Source of the DNA: Paenibacillus_AQ nitricinens
GTDB taxonomy: Bacteria > Bacillota > Bacilli > Paenibacillales > Paenibacillaceae
Assembly (NCBI RefSeq): GCF_052056485.1
Contig: NZ_CP183948.1
Coordinates: 4,030,001-4,094,000 of the forward strand
Direction: 5' to 3'
Length of the DNA stretch: 64,000 bases
In this document: positions 30,907-39,712 of the stretch, in pieces
How positions within the stretch are numbered: position 1 is the first letter of the stretch
Layout: every line of letters begins with the position of its first letter
The notes under the pieces: generated by a model
Database searches by the model: none
The model's input: the letters and a program-made list of their open reading frames with translations, nothing else
What the model was told of the DNA's origin: nothing
Translations under genes and position numbers: made by a program

Positions 30907-31803
30907 TTATTCGTCCCCCTTGATTAAAGCCTCGTCCGATATCGACTGAACCAGCGCATTTGCCATAATAATCCCAGCGCTTTTAGGAGCTACAATGCCA
31001 GGGAGTCCAGGTGCCAGCATCGCTTTAATTCCTCTTTTCTCCGCATAACGAAAGTCACATCCACCTGGAGCGGAAGCCAGGTCAACAATTAAGCAATTCG
31101 GTGAGATACGTGAAAGCACTTGTGCGGTGATGATCATACTTGGAATCGTATTAAATATTAGATCAACATCCGGCACATGAAGCAACAGTTCACTGGTCAT
31201 AAACGGCTTCCAGCCCATTTCCTCAGCACGTGCATAATGTTCCTGTTTTCTAACTCCGGCTTTGACACTAGCACCCAACCCTTGCAGACTTCTTGCCATT
31301 GTAAAACCCGTTCTGCCCAAGCCCAGTACCATCGATTTGGAACTGTGAATGGTAAAATCCGTGTTCTGTATGGCCATAACCAATGCCCCTTCCGCTGTTG
31401 GGATGGAGTTGTAGATGGCTACATCATCACGATTAAGCAATTCAATTAACTTTAACGAATGCTTGGCGCACATGCCGCGTAAGTAGCTTTTAGCCATACC
31501 GCTATACACCAAACAATGGGGTGGCAGAGCAGCAAAATGTTCTTCCAAGAGCATCAAGCGTTCAGAAGAAAATAAGGCACTGATATTTCCTTCATCATCA
31601 CAACCAATCGTAGGCAACACTAATACATCTGCATTACTAAGCAGCTCTACCGTCATCTGTTCCAGGCTCACCCCTGGGCAAGGGGTTTCCCATTTATCGA
31701 ACCCGGCAGCGCTTACCGTCGCATCCAATTCCACACATTTCCGAATCACTTCAAGCTGTCTCGCGTCCCCGCCCAGGAACACGATCCTGACGCCAGTAAG
31801 CAT
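30907..31803 (-). CDS. dpaA: Dipicolinate synthase subunit A
   Basis: A 298-aa dehydrogenase subunit (SpoVFA): MLTGVRIVFLGGDARQLEVI, a second Rossmann motif VLGLGRTGFTMARSLQGLGA (~150-170), DLIFNTIPSMIIT and DLASAPGGCDFRYAEKRGIK. Together with DpaB it produces dipicolinic acid. GAAAGGAGCG sits before the ATG at 31801-31803; the ATG nine codons upstream is rejected. A sigma-K-type promoter lies 42 bp upstream, consistent with late mother-cell expression. Confidence 0.95.
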   Translation of the reverse strand: MLTGVRIVFLGGDARQLEVIRKCVELDATVSAAGFDKWETPCPGVSLEQMTVELLSNADVLVLPTIGCDDEGNISALFSSERLMLLEEHFAALPPHCLVYSGMAKSYLRGMCAKHSLKLIELLNRDDVAIYNSIPTAEGALVMAIQNTDFTIHSSKSMVLGLGRTGFTMARSLQGLGASVKAGVRKQEHYARAEEMGWKPFMTSELLLHVPDVDLIFNTIPSMIITAQVLSRISPNCLIVDLASAPGGCDFRYAEKRGIKAMLAPGLPGIVAPKSAGIIMANALVQSISDEALIKGDE

Positions 31804-31844
31804 AGGGATGACGCTCCTTTCAACATACACTATCGACTATAGAG

Positions 31845-31872
31845 CATCTTATGCTGGGCATTCTTAATGGGT
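31845..31872 (-). promoter_or_regulatory. Sigma-K-like promoter of dpaAB
   Basis: Minus strand: AC (31871-31872), 17-bp spacer, CATAAGATG (31845-31853), against AC-N16/17-CATANNNTA; one base differs. spoVFA in Bacillus subtilis is sigma-K dependent. Confidence 0.65.
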
Positions 31873-31939
31873 GAAAAGCGGAGAAGAATTACCATGCAGG
31901 CTTGAATGTGTGAAACTTATAAATCGTCATATTTAAACG

Positions 31940-31990
31940 AAAAAAAAGCTCACGAATCACGCCGATTAGGCATAAATTCGCAAGCTTTTT
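31940..31990 (-). terminator. Intrinsic terminator of dut
   Basis: On the minus strand AAAAAGCTTGCGAAT and ATTCGTGAGCTTTTT form a 15-bp stem (two G-U pairs) with a 20-nt loop, followed by TTT. It is 12 bp past the dut stop. Confidence 0.85.
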
Positions 31991-32001
31991 AATAAGTCAT
32001 A

Positions 32002-32448
32002 TTATTTGCCAGTGTGACCGAAGCCTCCGGCTCCACGTTCTGTTTCGGATAAAGTATCTACTTCAACCAAAGTGACCACTGGAACCGCTTGAAATACCAT
32101 TTGGGCAATACGCTCATTGCGAGCAATAGCAAATGGCTCTTGCCCTAGATTGATCAACAACACTTTGATCTCTCCACGATAATCAGCATCAATCGTTCCA
32201 GGTGTGTTCAAACACGTAATCCCATGCTTCAAGGCCAGTCCACTTCGTGGGCGAATCTGAGCTTCTAATCCGTCTGGCATAGCTAATGATATGCCTGTTG
32301 GAATTAATGCACGTTCTCCAGGAGCAAGCACGACTTCGCTTTCAACCGCGGCATAAAGATCATACCCGGAAGCCTGTTCTGACATTTTACAAGGAAGATT
32401 AACATCCTCGTTTCCAGCTAGTTTATTGATTTGTACGTAATAAGACAA
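32002..32448 (-). CDS. dut: Deoxyuridine 5'-triphosphate nucleotidohydrolase (dUTPase)
   Basis: A 148-aa trimeric dUTPase that keeps dUTP out of DNA and supplies dUMP. All five motifs: ASGYDLYAA, RPRSGLALKHG, NTPGTIDADYRGEI, ARNERIAQMVF and ERGAGGFGHTG. The TTG at 32446-32448, 8 nt after AGGAG, gives the family start MSYYVQINKL. The gene begins inside the last codons of mlpA (26-bp overlap). Confidence 0.95.
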   Translation of the reverse strand: MSYYVQINKLAGNEDVNLPCKMSEQASGYDLYAAVESEVVLAPGERALIPTGISLAMPDGLEAQIRPRSGLALKHGITCLNTPGTIDADYRGEIKVLLINLGQEPFAIARNERIAQMVFQAVPVVTLVEVDTLSETERGAGGFGHTGK

Positions 32449-33691
32449 GATCATCTCTCCTAACATTTGCAATAGCTTTATCTGTTGAACCTACCATCGC
32501 TAAAGAAAGCGGCTCAGCAAACATATTATCAAGCACACTGTTGATATTGTCCATCGTTACTAACTGAATCTTGGCGATCATATCGTCTAATGTGTTATGT
32601 TTTCCGAGCATGAGTTCATTTTTCCCAATCCGATTCATCCGGCTACTAGTGCTTTCCAGGCTAAGAATAAGGCTACCTTTAAGCTGCTCCTTGCCTTTTC
32701 GCAGTTCATCTTCACTAAGACCCTTAGTAGCAAGTTCGTACATCATTTCCTTAATTAGCTCTGTTACATCCTTAGTTTGCTTCGGTGCTGTTCCAGCATA
32801 GACCGTGAATAAACCAGAATCCGCCTGAGAACTGTGGTATGAATATACAGAATAGGCTAGACCACGTTTTTCACGAATCTCTTGGAACATCCGTGAGCTC
32901 ATCCCACCACCAATGGCATTATTAATAAGCACCATAGCATATTGCATTGGGTCGCCAGAGCGGACCCCTGGTAAGGAAAGACAGATATGATTCTGTTCTG
33001 TTTTTTTGCGGTGAAACAACAAATCCCCATAATAATCCGGTGGAGTCAGCGGCGCAGATGTGCCATGATTAGCAAAAGAACCAAAATGCTGCTCCAGCAG
33101 CTCAATCAGTCCATCACTAATGTTCCCCGCTACACTAATTACCGTATTCTCAATCGTATACTGCTCCTTCATGTAAGCACGAAGATCATCTGGCTTCATT
33201 TCCATCAGCCGTTCCTTTAAGCCTAGGATAGAATACGCAAGCGGATGATCCTTGTAAGCAGCAGCACACATCAAATCATGCACAAGGTCGTCTGGTGTAT
33301 CCTCGCACATAGAAATTTCCTCAAGGATGACGTTTTTTTCCTTCTCCAGCTCTTCAGCATCCATACGTGAACGGAAGAACATATCTGCTAACACATCTAC
33401 TGCGATAGGCAGATGCTCATCCAATACCTTTGCATAATAGCAAGTATATTCCTTAGAGGTAAACGCATTTACATTGCCGCCAATAGCATCGAACTGCTCG
33501 GCAATATCCTTAGCACTATATCGGTCCGTACCTTTAAAAAGCATATGCTCTACAAAATGGGATATCCCGTTGTTTCCAGGGTGTTCATTCCGCGAACCTG
33601 TCTTCACCCAAATTCCAAATGATACGGACCGGCCGGTCGGAATTTTTTCCATCACTACTCGTAATCCATTGGATAATACTATTTTTTCCAC
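32423..33691 (-). CDS. mlpA: M16-family zinc peptidase MlpA (YmxG)
   Basis: A 422-aa processing-peptidase-like zinc protease with HFVEH in GISHFVEHMLFKGT (~48-60) and the downstream glutamate in KNVILEEISMCEDTPDD. The C-terminal half has the glycine-rich loop region (NAIGGGMSSRMFQEIREKRG). In Bacillus it is linked to regulation of secreted protease production; the substrate is unknown. The GTG at 33689-33691 behind AGGAGGACATGAA is the start. It is a third M16 protein in this window, distinct from the YmfF/YmfH pair. Confidence 0.94.
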   Translation of the reverse strand: MEKIVLSNGLRVVMEKIPTGRSVSFGIWVKTGSRNEHPGNNGISHFVEHMLFKGTDRYSAKDIAEQFDAIGGNVNAFTSKEYTCYYAKVLDEHLPIAVDVLADMFFRSRMDAEELEKEKNVILEEISMCEDTPDDLVHDLMCAAAYKDHPLAYSILGLKERLMEMKPDDLRAYMKEQYTIENTVISVAGNISDGLIELLEQHFGSFANHGTSAPLTPPDYYGDLLFHRKKTEQNHICLSLPGVRSGDPMQYAMVLINNAIGGGMSSRMFQEIREKRGLAYSVYSYHSSQADSGLFTVYAGTAPKQTKDVTELIKEMMYELATKGLSEDELRKGKEQLKGSLILSLESTSSRMNRIGKNELMLGKHNTLDDMIAKIQLVTMDNINSVLDNMFAEPLSLAMVGSTDKAIANVRRDDLVLLRTNQ

Positions 33692-33767
33692 TTCATGTCC
33701 TCCTGGCAATAGCCATGTTCTATCTAATTTAATACACGTGCCTATAATCCTACCAGAAATAGATCAC

Positions 33768-34751
33768 TCACTCAACATCAGAGGGGATTAGACGCTCCGC
33801 TGACAGCGTTTGGCTGACTGTTCCTAGCTGTAACCCTTTTGCCTTTATCCCGCGTATCATGGCCTTCAGCGCCTTGGAGGATGAGGCAGTAGGATGCATT
33901 AGAACCAGTGTCCCGGATTCAGCTTTACTTGTGATTTTGGCAACTATAGATTCAGGAGAAGGATTGCGCCAATCCACCGTATCCACAGTCCAGAGTACAG
34001 TCTTTAAGCCCAAGCTGCTAGCAATTTCTACTGTCTCTTGATCGAAATCACCAGATGGAGGTGCGAACCATTTATTAGTGACTCCAAGTGATTCTTTTAG
34101 CAGCTTTTGCGTCTTTTCAATCTCAACTGTAGCACGCGCTCGACTTAAAGTACTCATATTGGGGTGGGTATAGGCGTGATTCTCCATCTCATGACCACGC
34201 TTTAACATTTCTGCAGCAAGCTCTGGATTCTTGCTCAGCCAGCTTCCATCCAGAAAAAACGTAACTTTCACGTTCTCTTCATCCAAAATATCCAGCATGG
34301 GCACGATATACTGATTCCCCCAAGCCACATTAATCATCAGTGATACCATCGGTTTCGCCGGATTTCCTCGATATATAGGTTCTGCTCCCAGTTCATTTAA
34401 CGATACTTTTGGTTCGATCTGCCGATACACTAACTTTATGGGCTCTTTTGGTGCCAAAAGAGCATTCCGATAGGTACTCTCTACATCAATCTCAAGTCCG
34501 TTATAACCCGGAATGGCTTTCCACACCCGGTCAACCACTGCATCCACTGGAGGTGCATTTAGTTTGGCCGCGGCGGTCTCAATCCTCAGACGAAGATCGT
34601 TATTGGCCGCCTTAGGGATATCCATCCACACCGCAAGATCATCCTGCGGCTTCAATTGCGCAAGCATGTCCTTGACTGGTCCCTGTGTGCTACCAATTCC
34701 TATCACGATTGCTACACAAGCAACCACTAATGCCACTTTTTCCGTCTTCAT
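33768..34751 (-). CDS. ylxY: YlxY-type polysaccharide deacetylase-like sporulation protein, probably non-catalytic
   Basis: A 327-aa protein with an N-terminal signal/anchor helix (VALVVACVAIVIGIGST) and a NodB-fold domain from about residue 125. The catalytic FDDG motif is replaced by INVAWGNQY, while the second motif HAYTHPNMSTLS keeps both His. Loss of the Asp pair suggests no deacetylase activity, as known for YlxY relatives. It lies between pnp and mlpA as in Bacillus. GGGGAGG precedes the ATG. Confidence 0.9.
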   Translation of the reverse strand: MKTEKVALVVACVAIVIGIGSTQGPVKDMLAQLKPQDDLAVWMDIPKAANNDLRLRIETAAAKLNAPPVDAVVDRVWKAIPGYNGLEIDVESTYRNALLAPKEPIKLVYRQIEPKVSLNELGAEPIYRGNPAKPMVSLMINVAWGNQYIVPMLDILDEENVKVTFFLDGSWLSKNPELAAEMLKRGHEMENHAYTHPNMSTLSRARATVEIEKTQKLLKESLGVTNKWFAPPSGDFDQETVEIASSLGLKTVLWTVDTVDWRNPSPESIVAKITSKAESGTLVLMHPTASSSKALKAMIRGIKAKGLQLGTVSQTLSAERLIPSDVE

Positions 34752-34911
34752 GACGACTTCCTCCCCGGTAGAAACGAATTTCAGGTTCGTTCCACACGAT
34801 TACAAAGACACTTTGTCCCAATTTATGAGACAAGGGAGGAATTTATGTCATGAACAGATACAAGACTAATAGATAGGAATGTTTGCTACAGTTTTCCACC
34901 TTCTTTCATAT

Positions 34912-34950
34912 AAAAAAAGAGCCAGAACGCAAATCGCTTCTGTCTCTTTT
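34912..34950 (-). terminator. Intrinsic terminator of pnp
   Basis: On the minus strand AAAAGAGACAGAAGCG and CGTTCTGGCTCTTTTTTT form an interrupted stem with a 5-nt loop and strong U-run. Confidence 0.85.
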
Positions 34951-34998
34951 AATAATGAAATTAGATCCCTTTTGTAAAGGTTATTACTAAGATCAAAC

Positions 34999-37101
34999 TT
35001 ACGCTTTAGCTCCAGTTTCCGAAGTCAACACCGCTTTACGAGACAGGTTAACCCGGCCTTGTGGATCGATCTCGGTAACTTTAACGGTAATGGTGTCACC
35101 AATAGCAACAACATCTTCTACCTTAGCTACACGCTCAGTGGACAATTGGGAAATGTGTACCAATCCGTCTTTGCCCGGAATCAGTTCAACAAATGCACCA
35201 AATTTCTCAATACGTCTAACTGTACCCACATAGATTTCTCCGACTTGTACTTCACGCACAAGACCTTCGATAATCGAACGAGCCTTTTGGATCATTTCTT
35301 CATCTGAAGAACCGATAAAGACACGGCCATCTTGTTCGATGTCGATTTTCACGCCGGTTTCTTCAATAATTTTATTGATAATCTTACCACCAGCACCGAT
35401 AACATCACGGATTTTGTCCGGATTGATGTTGATAATAATGATTTTAGGAGCATATTTGGACAGATTAGGTCTTGGCGCAGAGATCGCTTCATTCATTTTG
35501 TCCAAGATGAACAGACGGCCTTCTTTAGCCTGTTGAAGTGCTTCCTGAAGAATGTTGCGGTCGATACCGGCAATCTTAATGTCCATTTGAATAGCTGTAA
35601 CACCTTCTGCTGTACCAGCTACCTTGAAGTCCATATCTCCGAGATGATCTTCCATACCTTGAATATCCGTCAGGATGGAGACATGCTCTCCGTCTTTAAT
35701 CAGACCCATTGCTACTCCGGCCACTGGAGCTTTGATTGGTACACCAGCGTCCATCATAGCCAGAATACTGGCACAGATGCTTGCCTGGGATGTAGAACCG
35801 TTAGATTCAATCGCTTCTGATACTAGACGAATCGTGTACGGGAATTCAGTTTCACTAGGAATTACCTTGGATAATGCACGTTCTCCAAGTGCTCCGTGAC
35901 CGATTTCACGTCGTCCTGGTGCTCTAAGCGGACGAGCTTCCCCTACGCTGAACGGCGGGAAATTGTAATGGTGCATGAAACGTTTCGTTTCAGTAGGATC
36001 GATTCCGTCGAGAATTTGCACATCACCTAGTGCTCCAAGGGTACAAACGCTAAGGATTTGTGTTTGTCCACGTGTGAACAGACCGGAACCGTGTGTACGC
36101 GGCAACAGGCTTGTATCACATTCAATCGGACGGATTTCATCAAGTTTACGTCCATCTGGACGAACCTTATCATGCGTGATTAGACGTCTTACTTCATCCT
36201 TCACGATATCATGGAGGACTTCTTTAACATCTTTCAGAAGCTCCGGTGCTTCTATGTACTTCTCTACGAAATACGCAACCGCTTCATCATTAACGACATC
36301 AATCGCTTCCTGACGAGCATGTTTTTCAGCAATTTTAACGGCTTCCACCAGACGAGCCTCAGCATATGCGCGGACCTCAGTATTCACGTCAGCATTCACT
36401 GTATGCAGCTTCACAGCCATTTTTTCTTTACCAGCCACTTTGACCAGTTCTTCGATGGTTGCAACGATCTTACGGATTTCATCATGACCGAACATAATCG
36501 CTTCGAGCATCACATCTTCCGTCACTTCGTTCGCTTCCGCTTCAACCATCATGATTGCTTCCTTCGTTCCAGCAACCACTACATAAATATCACTGATTGC
36601 TTGCTGAGCCATATCCGGATTGATCACAAATTCTCCATTAACCCGACCTACAGCAACACCGCCGATTGGTCCATCAAAAGGCACATCGGAAATACTAAGT
36701 GCAGCTGAAGTACCGATCATAGCAGCAATATCTGGTGCGCAGTCCTGATCCACACTCATTACCATGTTCAATACCTGAACATCGTTACGGAATCCTTCAG
36801 GGAACAGGGGTCTGATTGGACGGTCTGTCAAACGGCTTGACAGAATCGCTTTCTCACTCGGTCTGCCTTCCCGTTTAATAAATCCGCCAGGAATTTTACC
36901 TACTGCATATAATCTTTCCTCATAGTTAACTGTAAGGGGGAAAAAATCCAGATCCTTTGGCTCTTTCGAAGCCGTAACGGTACATAATACCGAAGTATCC
37001 CCATAACGCACCATAACGGCTGCGTTTGCTTGTTTAGCTAGACGGCCCGTTTCCAGCACAAGGCGTCTTCCGCCTAGCTGCATTTCTACACGTTTTTCCA
37101 T
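34999..37101 (-). CDS. pnp: Polyribonucleotide nucleotidyltransferase (PNPase)
   Basis: A 700-aa phosphorolytic 3'-5' exoribonuclease. Two RNase PH-like domains (EKRVEMQLGGRRLVLETGRL; RTHGSGLFTRGQTQILSVCT and GRREIGHGALGERAL), a KH domain (NPDKIRDVIGAGGKIINKII, ~555) and an S1 domain (YVGTVRRIEKFGAFVELIPG, ~620). CAAGGAGGTATTT precedes the ATG at 37099-37101. It follows rpsO, separated by a hairpin terminator and a repeat module; PNPase leaders are often autoregulated, which could involve this region. Confidence 0.97.
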   Translation of the reverse strand: MEKRVEMQLGGRRLVLETGRLAKQANAAVMVRYGDTSVLCTVTASKEPKDLDFFPLTVNYEERLYAVGKIPGGFIKREGRPSEKAILSSRLTDRPIRPLFPEGFRNDVQVLNMVMSVDQDCAPDIAAMIGTSAALSISDVPFDGPIGGVAVGRVNGEFVINPDMAQQAISDIYVVVAGTKEAIMMVEAEANEVTEDVMLEAIMFGHDEIRKIVATIEELVKVAGKEKMAVKLHTVNADVNTEVRAYAEARLVEAVKIAEKHARQEAIDVVNDEAVAYFVEKYIEAPELLKDVKEVLHDIVKDEVRRLITHDKVRPDGRKLDEIRPIECDTSLLPRTHGSGLFTRGQTQILSVCTLGALGDVQILDGIDPTETKRFMHHYNFPPFSVGEARPLRAPGRREIGHGALGERALSKVIPSETEFPYTIRLVSEAIESNGSTSQASICASILAMMDAGVPIKAPVAGVAMGLIKDGEHVSILTDIQGMEDHLGDMDFKVAGTAEGVTAIQMDIKIAGIDRNILQEALQQAKEGRLFILDKMNEAISAPRPNLSKYAPKIIIININPDKIRDVIGAGGKIINKIIEETGVKIDIEQDGRVFIGSSDEEMIQKARSIIEGLVREVQVGEIYVGTVRRIEKFGAFVELIPGKDGLVHISQLSTERVAKVEDVVAIGDTITVKVTEIDPQGRVNLSRKAVLTSETGAKA

Positions 37102-37212
37102 AAATACCTCCTTGAATAGTAGTAGACCCGCAATCAAATATAGCAGGTTCACAAATAGATCTAATGAATCGGAAAGGCTTGTCCCTAAGGTATGTAGCCT
37201 GTTCTGTATACA

Positions 37213-37266
37213 TATAAGAAGAAACGGCTAAGTCTCACAGATGATGTAAAGTGGCCGTTTTTACGA
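37213..37266. repeat. Dispersed repeat, hairpin module only (copy 2)
   Basis: ATAAGAAGAAACG is identical to the start of the copy at 61.15 kb. The arms AAACGGC and GCCGTTT enclose 25 nt and are followed by TTACGA, as in the other copies. The AT-rich palindrome module is absent. It lies in the pnp leader. Confidence 0.55.
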
Positions 37267-37308
37267 ATAATCTCATCAGTCTTGCTATAAAGTTTTCCCT
37301 AAATTTTC

Positions 37309-37375
37309 AAAAAGCAACCCAGCTGTCCCGCTGTCGCTCCGAGAAGGACATACGGTATACAACCAGGCTGCTTTA
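37309..37375 (-). terminator. Probable terminator of rpsO
   Basis: On the minus strand AAAGCAGCC and GGTTGCTTT pair (one G-U) around a large, partly self-pairing loop (GGGACAGC/GCGACAGC region), followed by TTG. It is 20 bp after the rpsO stop. Confidence 0.65.
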
Positions 37376-37394
37376 AGGGTTATCTTATGGAAAA

Positions 37395-37664
37395 TTAACG
37401 ACGCAATCCCAGTCTTTCGATCAGGGCGCTGTAACGTCTGATGTCTTTGTTTTTCAAATACGCCAGAAGTTTACGACGTTGTCCAACCATTTTCAACAAT
37501 CCGCGACGGGAGTGATGATCTTTCTTGTGCGTACGCAAGTGGTCAGTCAAATTAACGATGTTCTCCGTTAGGATAGCAACTTGCACCTCAGGGGATCCAG
37601 TATCGGATTCGTGAGTTTTGTGCTCGTCGATCAATTGATGTTTACGTTCTTGAGTTAATGCCAT
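37395..37664 (-). CDS. rpsO: 30S ribosomal protein S15
   Basis: An 89-aa S15, complete: MALTQERKHQLIDEHKTHES, TGSPEVQVAILTENIVNLTD and DHHSRRGLLKMVGQRRKLLA. It binds 16S rRNA in the platform of the small subunit. GAAGGAGGTGAACAGG precedes the ATG at 37662-37664. It has its own promoter and leader. Confidence 0.98.
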   Translation of the reverse strand: MALTQERKHQLIDEHKTHESDTGSPEVQVAILTENIVNLTDHLRTHKKDHHSRRGLLKMVGQRRKLLAYLKNKDIRRYSALIERLGLRR

Positions 37665-37681
37665 CCTGTTCACCTCCTTCA

Positions 37682-37795
37682 ATATAATCGCCACTAGCCT
37701 CGTCACCGTCGGTGAGAACGTGCAACCAAGCTAAGGTTATGGTGCTGTAAGCCAGCAACGTTTATTAGTATAGCATCTCCATTAACAAAAGTAAA
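37682..37795 (-). promoter_or_regulatory. rpsO promoter and leader
   Basis: Minus strand: -35 TTTACT (37790-37795), 17-bp spacer, extended -10 TGC-TATACT (37767-37772). The ~95-nt leader contains a TCACCGACGGTGA hairpin (37694-37706 region) close to the ribosome site, a place where S15 autoregulation operates in other bacteria (inference). Confidence 0.65.
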
Positions 37796-37812
37796 CGGCT
37801 TGTCCGGGATGA

Positions 37813-38760
37813 CTATAGATTATACCCCAAAATCTTCTTCGCGGTTTCTGCATCCTCACCGATTTGAGTAATCAATGCACCAATGGATTCGAATTTTCGT
37901 TCAGGACGAATATAAGATACTAACTCCACCTTGAGCTCTTGATCATACAAATCACCTTCAAAGTCAAACAGATGGACCTCAAAGCTTGGAGTCAATACAC
38001 CCTCATGGAAGGTAGGTTTAACGCCCACATTCATAACCCCATACAAAACTTTATCCTTATAAAAGACTCGGACCGCATATACACCTTTAGTCGGGATGAC
38101 AAAATGTGCACTAAGCTTTAAGTTCGCTGTTGGAAAACCAATAGTGCGACCTCTCTTCTCACCATGACCCACTTCACCACGCAGATAATAGCAACGTCCG
38201 AACCAGGAGTTTGCCAGTTCTAAATCCCCGTTTTGGAGACTTTTACGAATGCCGGAGCTGCTTACCTTCTCTCCATCCAGCAGAAAAGGGGGAGCAACCT
38301 CTACATTCATAATACCTTCACCCAGCTTGCGAAGCATCTCAACATCGCCTTCACCTTGATAACCAAAACGAAAGTCAAAGCCGACAACTGCAGTTACAAT
38401 ATGTAGCGGCAAAAGCATAACAGAGACAAAATTCTGAGGACTTACACGGGAAAGCTGCTCGTTAAATTCAATAACATATAAGATATCGACACCCAAACTA
38501 GCAAGAATCTCCTGCTTTTCTACGGGTGGCGTCAAATACCCTTCATAATCACCCTTACCCATAACATCTTTAGGATGGGGATGAAATGTAAGGACTGCAG
38601 CCGGCACACCTTGTTTACGTGCGAGGGCCACAGCGGATGTAATGACGCTAGCATGTCCACGATGCAATCCGTCAAACTGCCCTAGAGCAGCCACTTGAGG
38701 CTGAGCCCACTCTGCAGCAGTCTCCGGAGACATCGGATAGGTTAACGTTACGGTTCTCAC
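37813..38760 (-). CDS. ribF: Bifunctional riboflavin kinase/FAD synthetase
   Basis: A 315-aa enzyme (RibF; ribC in Bacillus) making FMN then FAD. The N-terminal nucleotidyltransferase domain has ALGQFDGLHRGHASVI and SSSGIRKSLQNGDLELAN. The C-terminal kinase has GRTIGFPTANLKLSAHFVIP and NVGVKPTF, EVHLFDFEGDLYDQ. The GTG at 38758-38760 after AGGTGAG gives MRTVTLTYPM; the earlier GTG has no ribosome site. It lies downstream of truB at the end of the nusA-infB operon. Confidence 0.96.
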   Translation of the reverse strand: MRTVTLTYPMSPETAAEWAQPQVAALGQFDGLHRGHASVITSAVALARKQGVPAAVLTFHPHPKDVMGKGDYEGYLTPPVEKQEILASLGVDILYVIEFNEQLSRVSPQNFVSVMLLPLHIVTAVVGFDFRFGYQGEGDVEMLRKLGEGIMNVEVAPPFLLDGEKVSSSGIRKSLQNGDLELANSWFGRCYYLRGEVGHGEKRGRTIGFPTANLKLSAHFVIPTKGVYAVRVFYKDKVLYGVMNVGVKPTFHEGVLTPSFEVHLFDFEGDLYDQELKVELVSYIRPERKFESIGALITQIGEDAETAKKILGYNL

Positions 38761-38797
38761 GCTGTTTCTCACCTACAATTCACTTGGTAAAATTGAT

Positions 38798-39712
38798 TTA
38801 AGCTTGTGCAAACACCTTCACTGGAGCAATTGCACCTGTATCTTCCAATTCATAAATGCCAAGAAATCCACCTTGAAGATCGTATAGCCGAAATTGACTG
38901 TTCGACTTCACCTCTGGAGCGATAAATCGTGAGGACAAACGCTGCCCCTGCAAAGCTGCCTTCTTTTTCTCATCCATTACCGTGTGCTTTGGCATATGAG
39001 AAATGGCTTCGTCTGCAGCGATTAAATGATCTTCCAATGTTCCGGCTTCTTTGTGAGTCGCAATATCCTCTAGCGTAAGACAATGACTAGCAGAAATCCC
39101 TGCCGACATCGTTCTCTCTAGTTTCACCATCACACCCGGCAGTCCAAGTGCTCGTCCGATGTCGACACAGAGTGTACGAATGTACGTCCCCTTAGAGCAA
39201 AGCACCCGGAATGTGATATCGGGATGATTGCCTTCCCAAGTCATATCCGTCATTTCAATTTCGTAAATCTCTACTTCACGGCTTTTACGTTCAACGGTTT
39301 TACCTTCTCTTGCCAACTCATAAAGACGTTTGCCGTCAACTTTAACCGCAGAATACATCGGTGGAACCTGAGAAATAACCCCTTTAAATGAAGCAAGCAC
39401 TGACAGAATCTCTTCTTCAGTTACATGCACCTCATCTACAGTTTCTATAATGGTCCCAGTTAAGTCCTCAGTATCACTGGACATCCCCAGTCTCAATGTT
39501 GCCACATATTCTTTGGGCAACTCCTGAATATACTCCACGACACGAGTAGCGCGGCCTAAACAAAGCGGTAGCACACCTGTTACCTGTGGATCAAGCGTTC
39601 CTGTATGTCCGATCCGTTTCATGCCGAGAATACGACGCGCCTTGGCCACAACATCATGTGAAGTGAACCCGGCTGGCTTGTAAACCGCCAGTACACCTTC
39701 TAATTCACTCAT
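38798..39712 (-). CDS. truB: tRNA pseudouridine(55) synthase TruB
   Basis: A 304-aa enzyme modifying U55 of the tRNA T-loop. It has GVLAVYKPAGFTSHDVV, the catalytic-Asp motif RIGHTGTLDPQVTGVLPLCLG (usual Ala after the variable residue replaced by Val), VPPMYSAVKVDGKRLYELAR and CSKGTYIRTLCVDIG, with a PUA-like C-terminus. It overlaps nrnA by 4 bp (ATGA). Confidence 0.97.
   Translation of the reverse strand: MSELEGVLAVYKPAGFTSHDVVAKARRILGMKRIGHTGTLDPQVTGVLPLCLGRATRVVEYIQELPKEYVATLRLGMSSDTEDLTGTIIETVDEVHVTEEEILSVLASFKGVISQVPPMYSAVKVDGKRLYELAREGKTVERKSREVEIYEIEMTDMTWEGNHPDITFRVLCSKGTYIRTLCVDIGRALGLPGVMVKLERTMSAGISASHCLTLEDIATHKEAGTLEDHLIAADEAISHMPKHTVMDEKKKAALQGQRLSSRFIAPEVKSNSQFRLYDLQGGFLGIYELEDTGAIAPVKVFAQA

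Noticed and set aside
35332..36708. Plus-strand frames opposite pnp
   Set aside because: Antisense shadows with no ribosome sites or recognisable domains.
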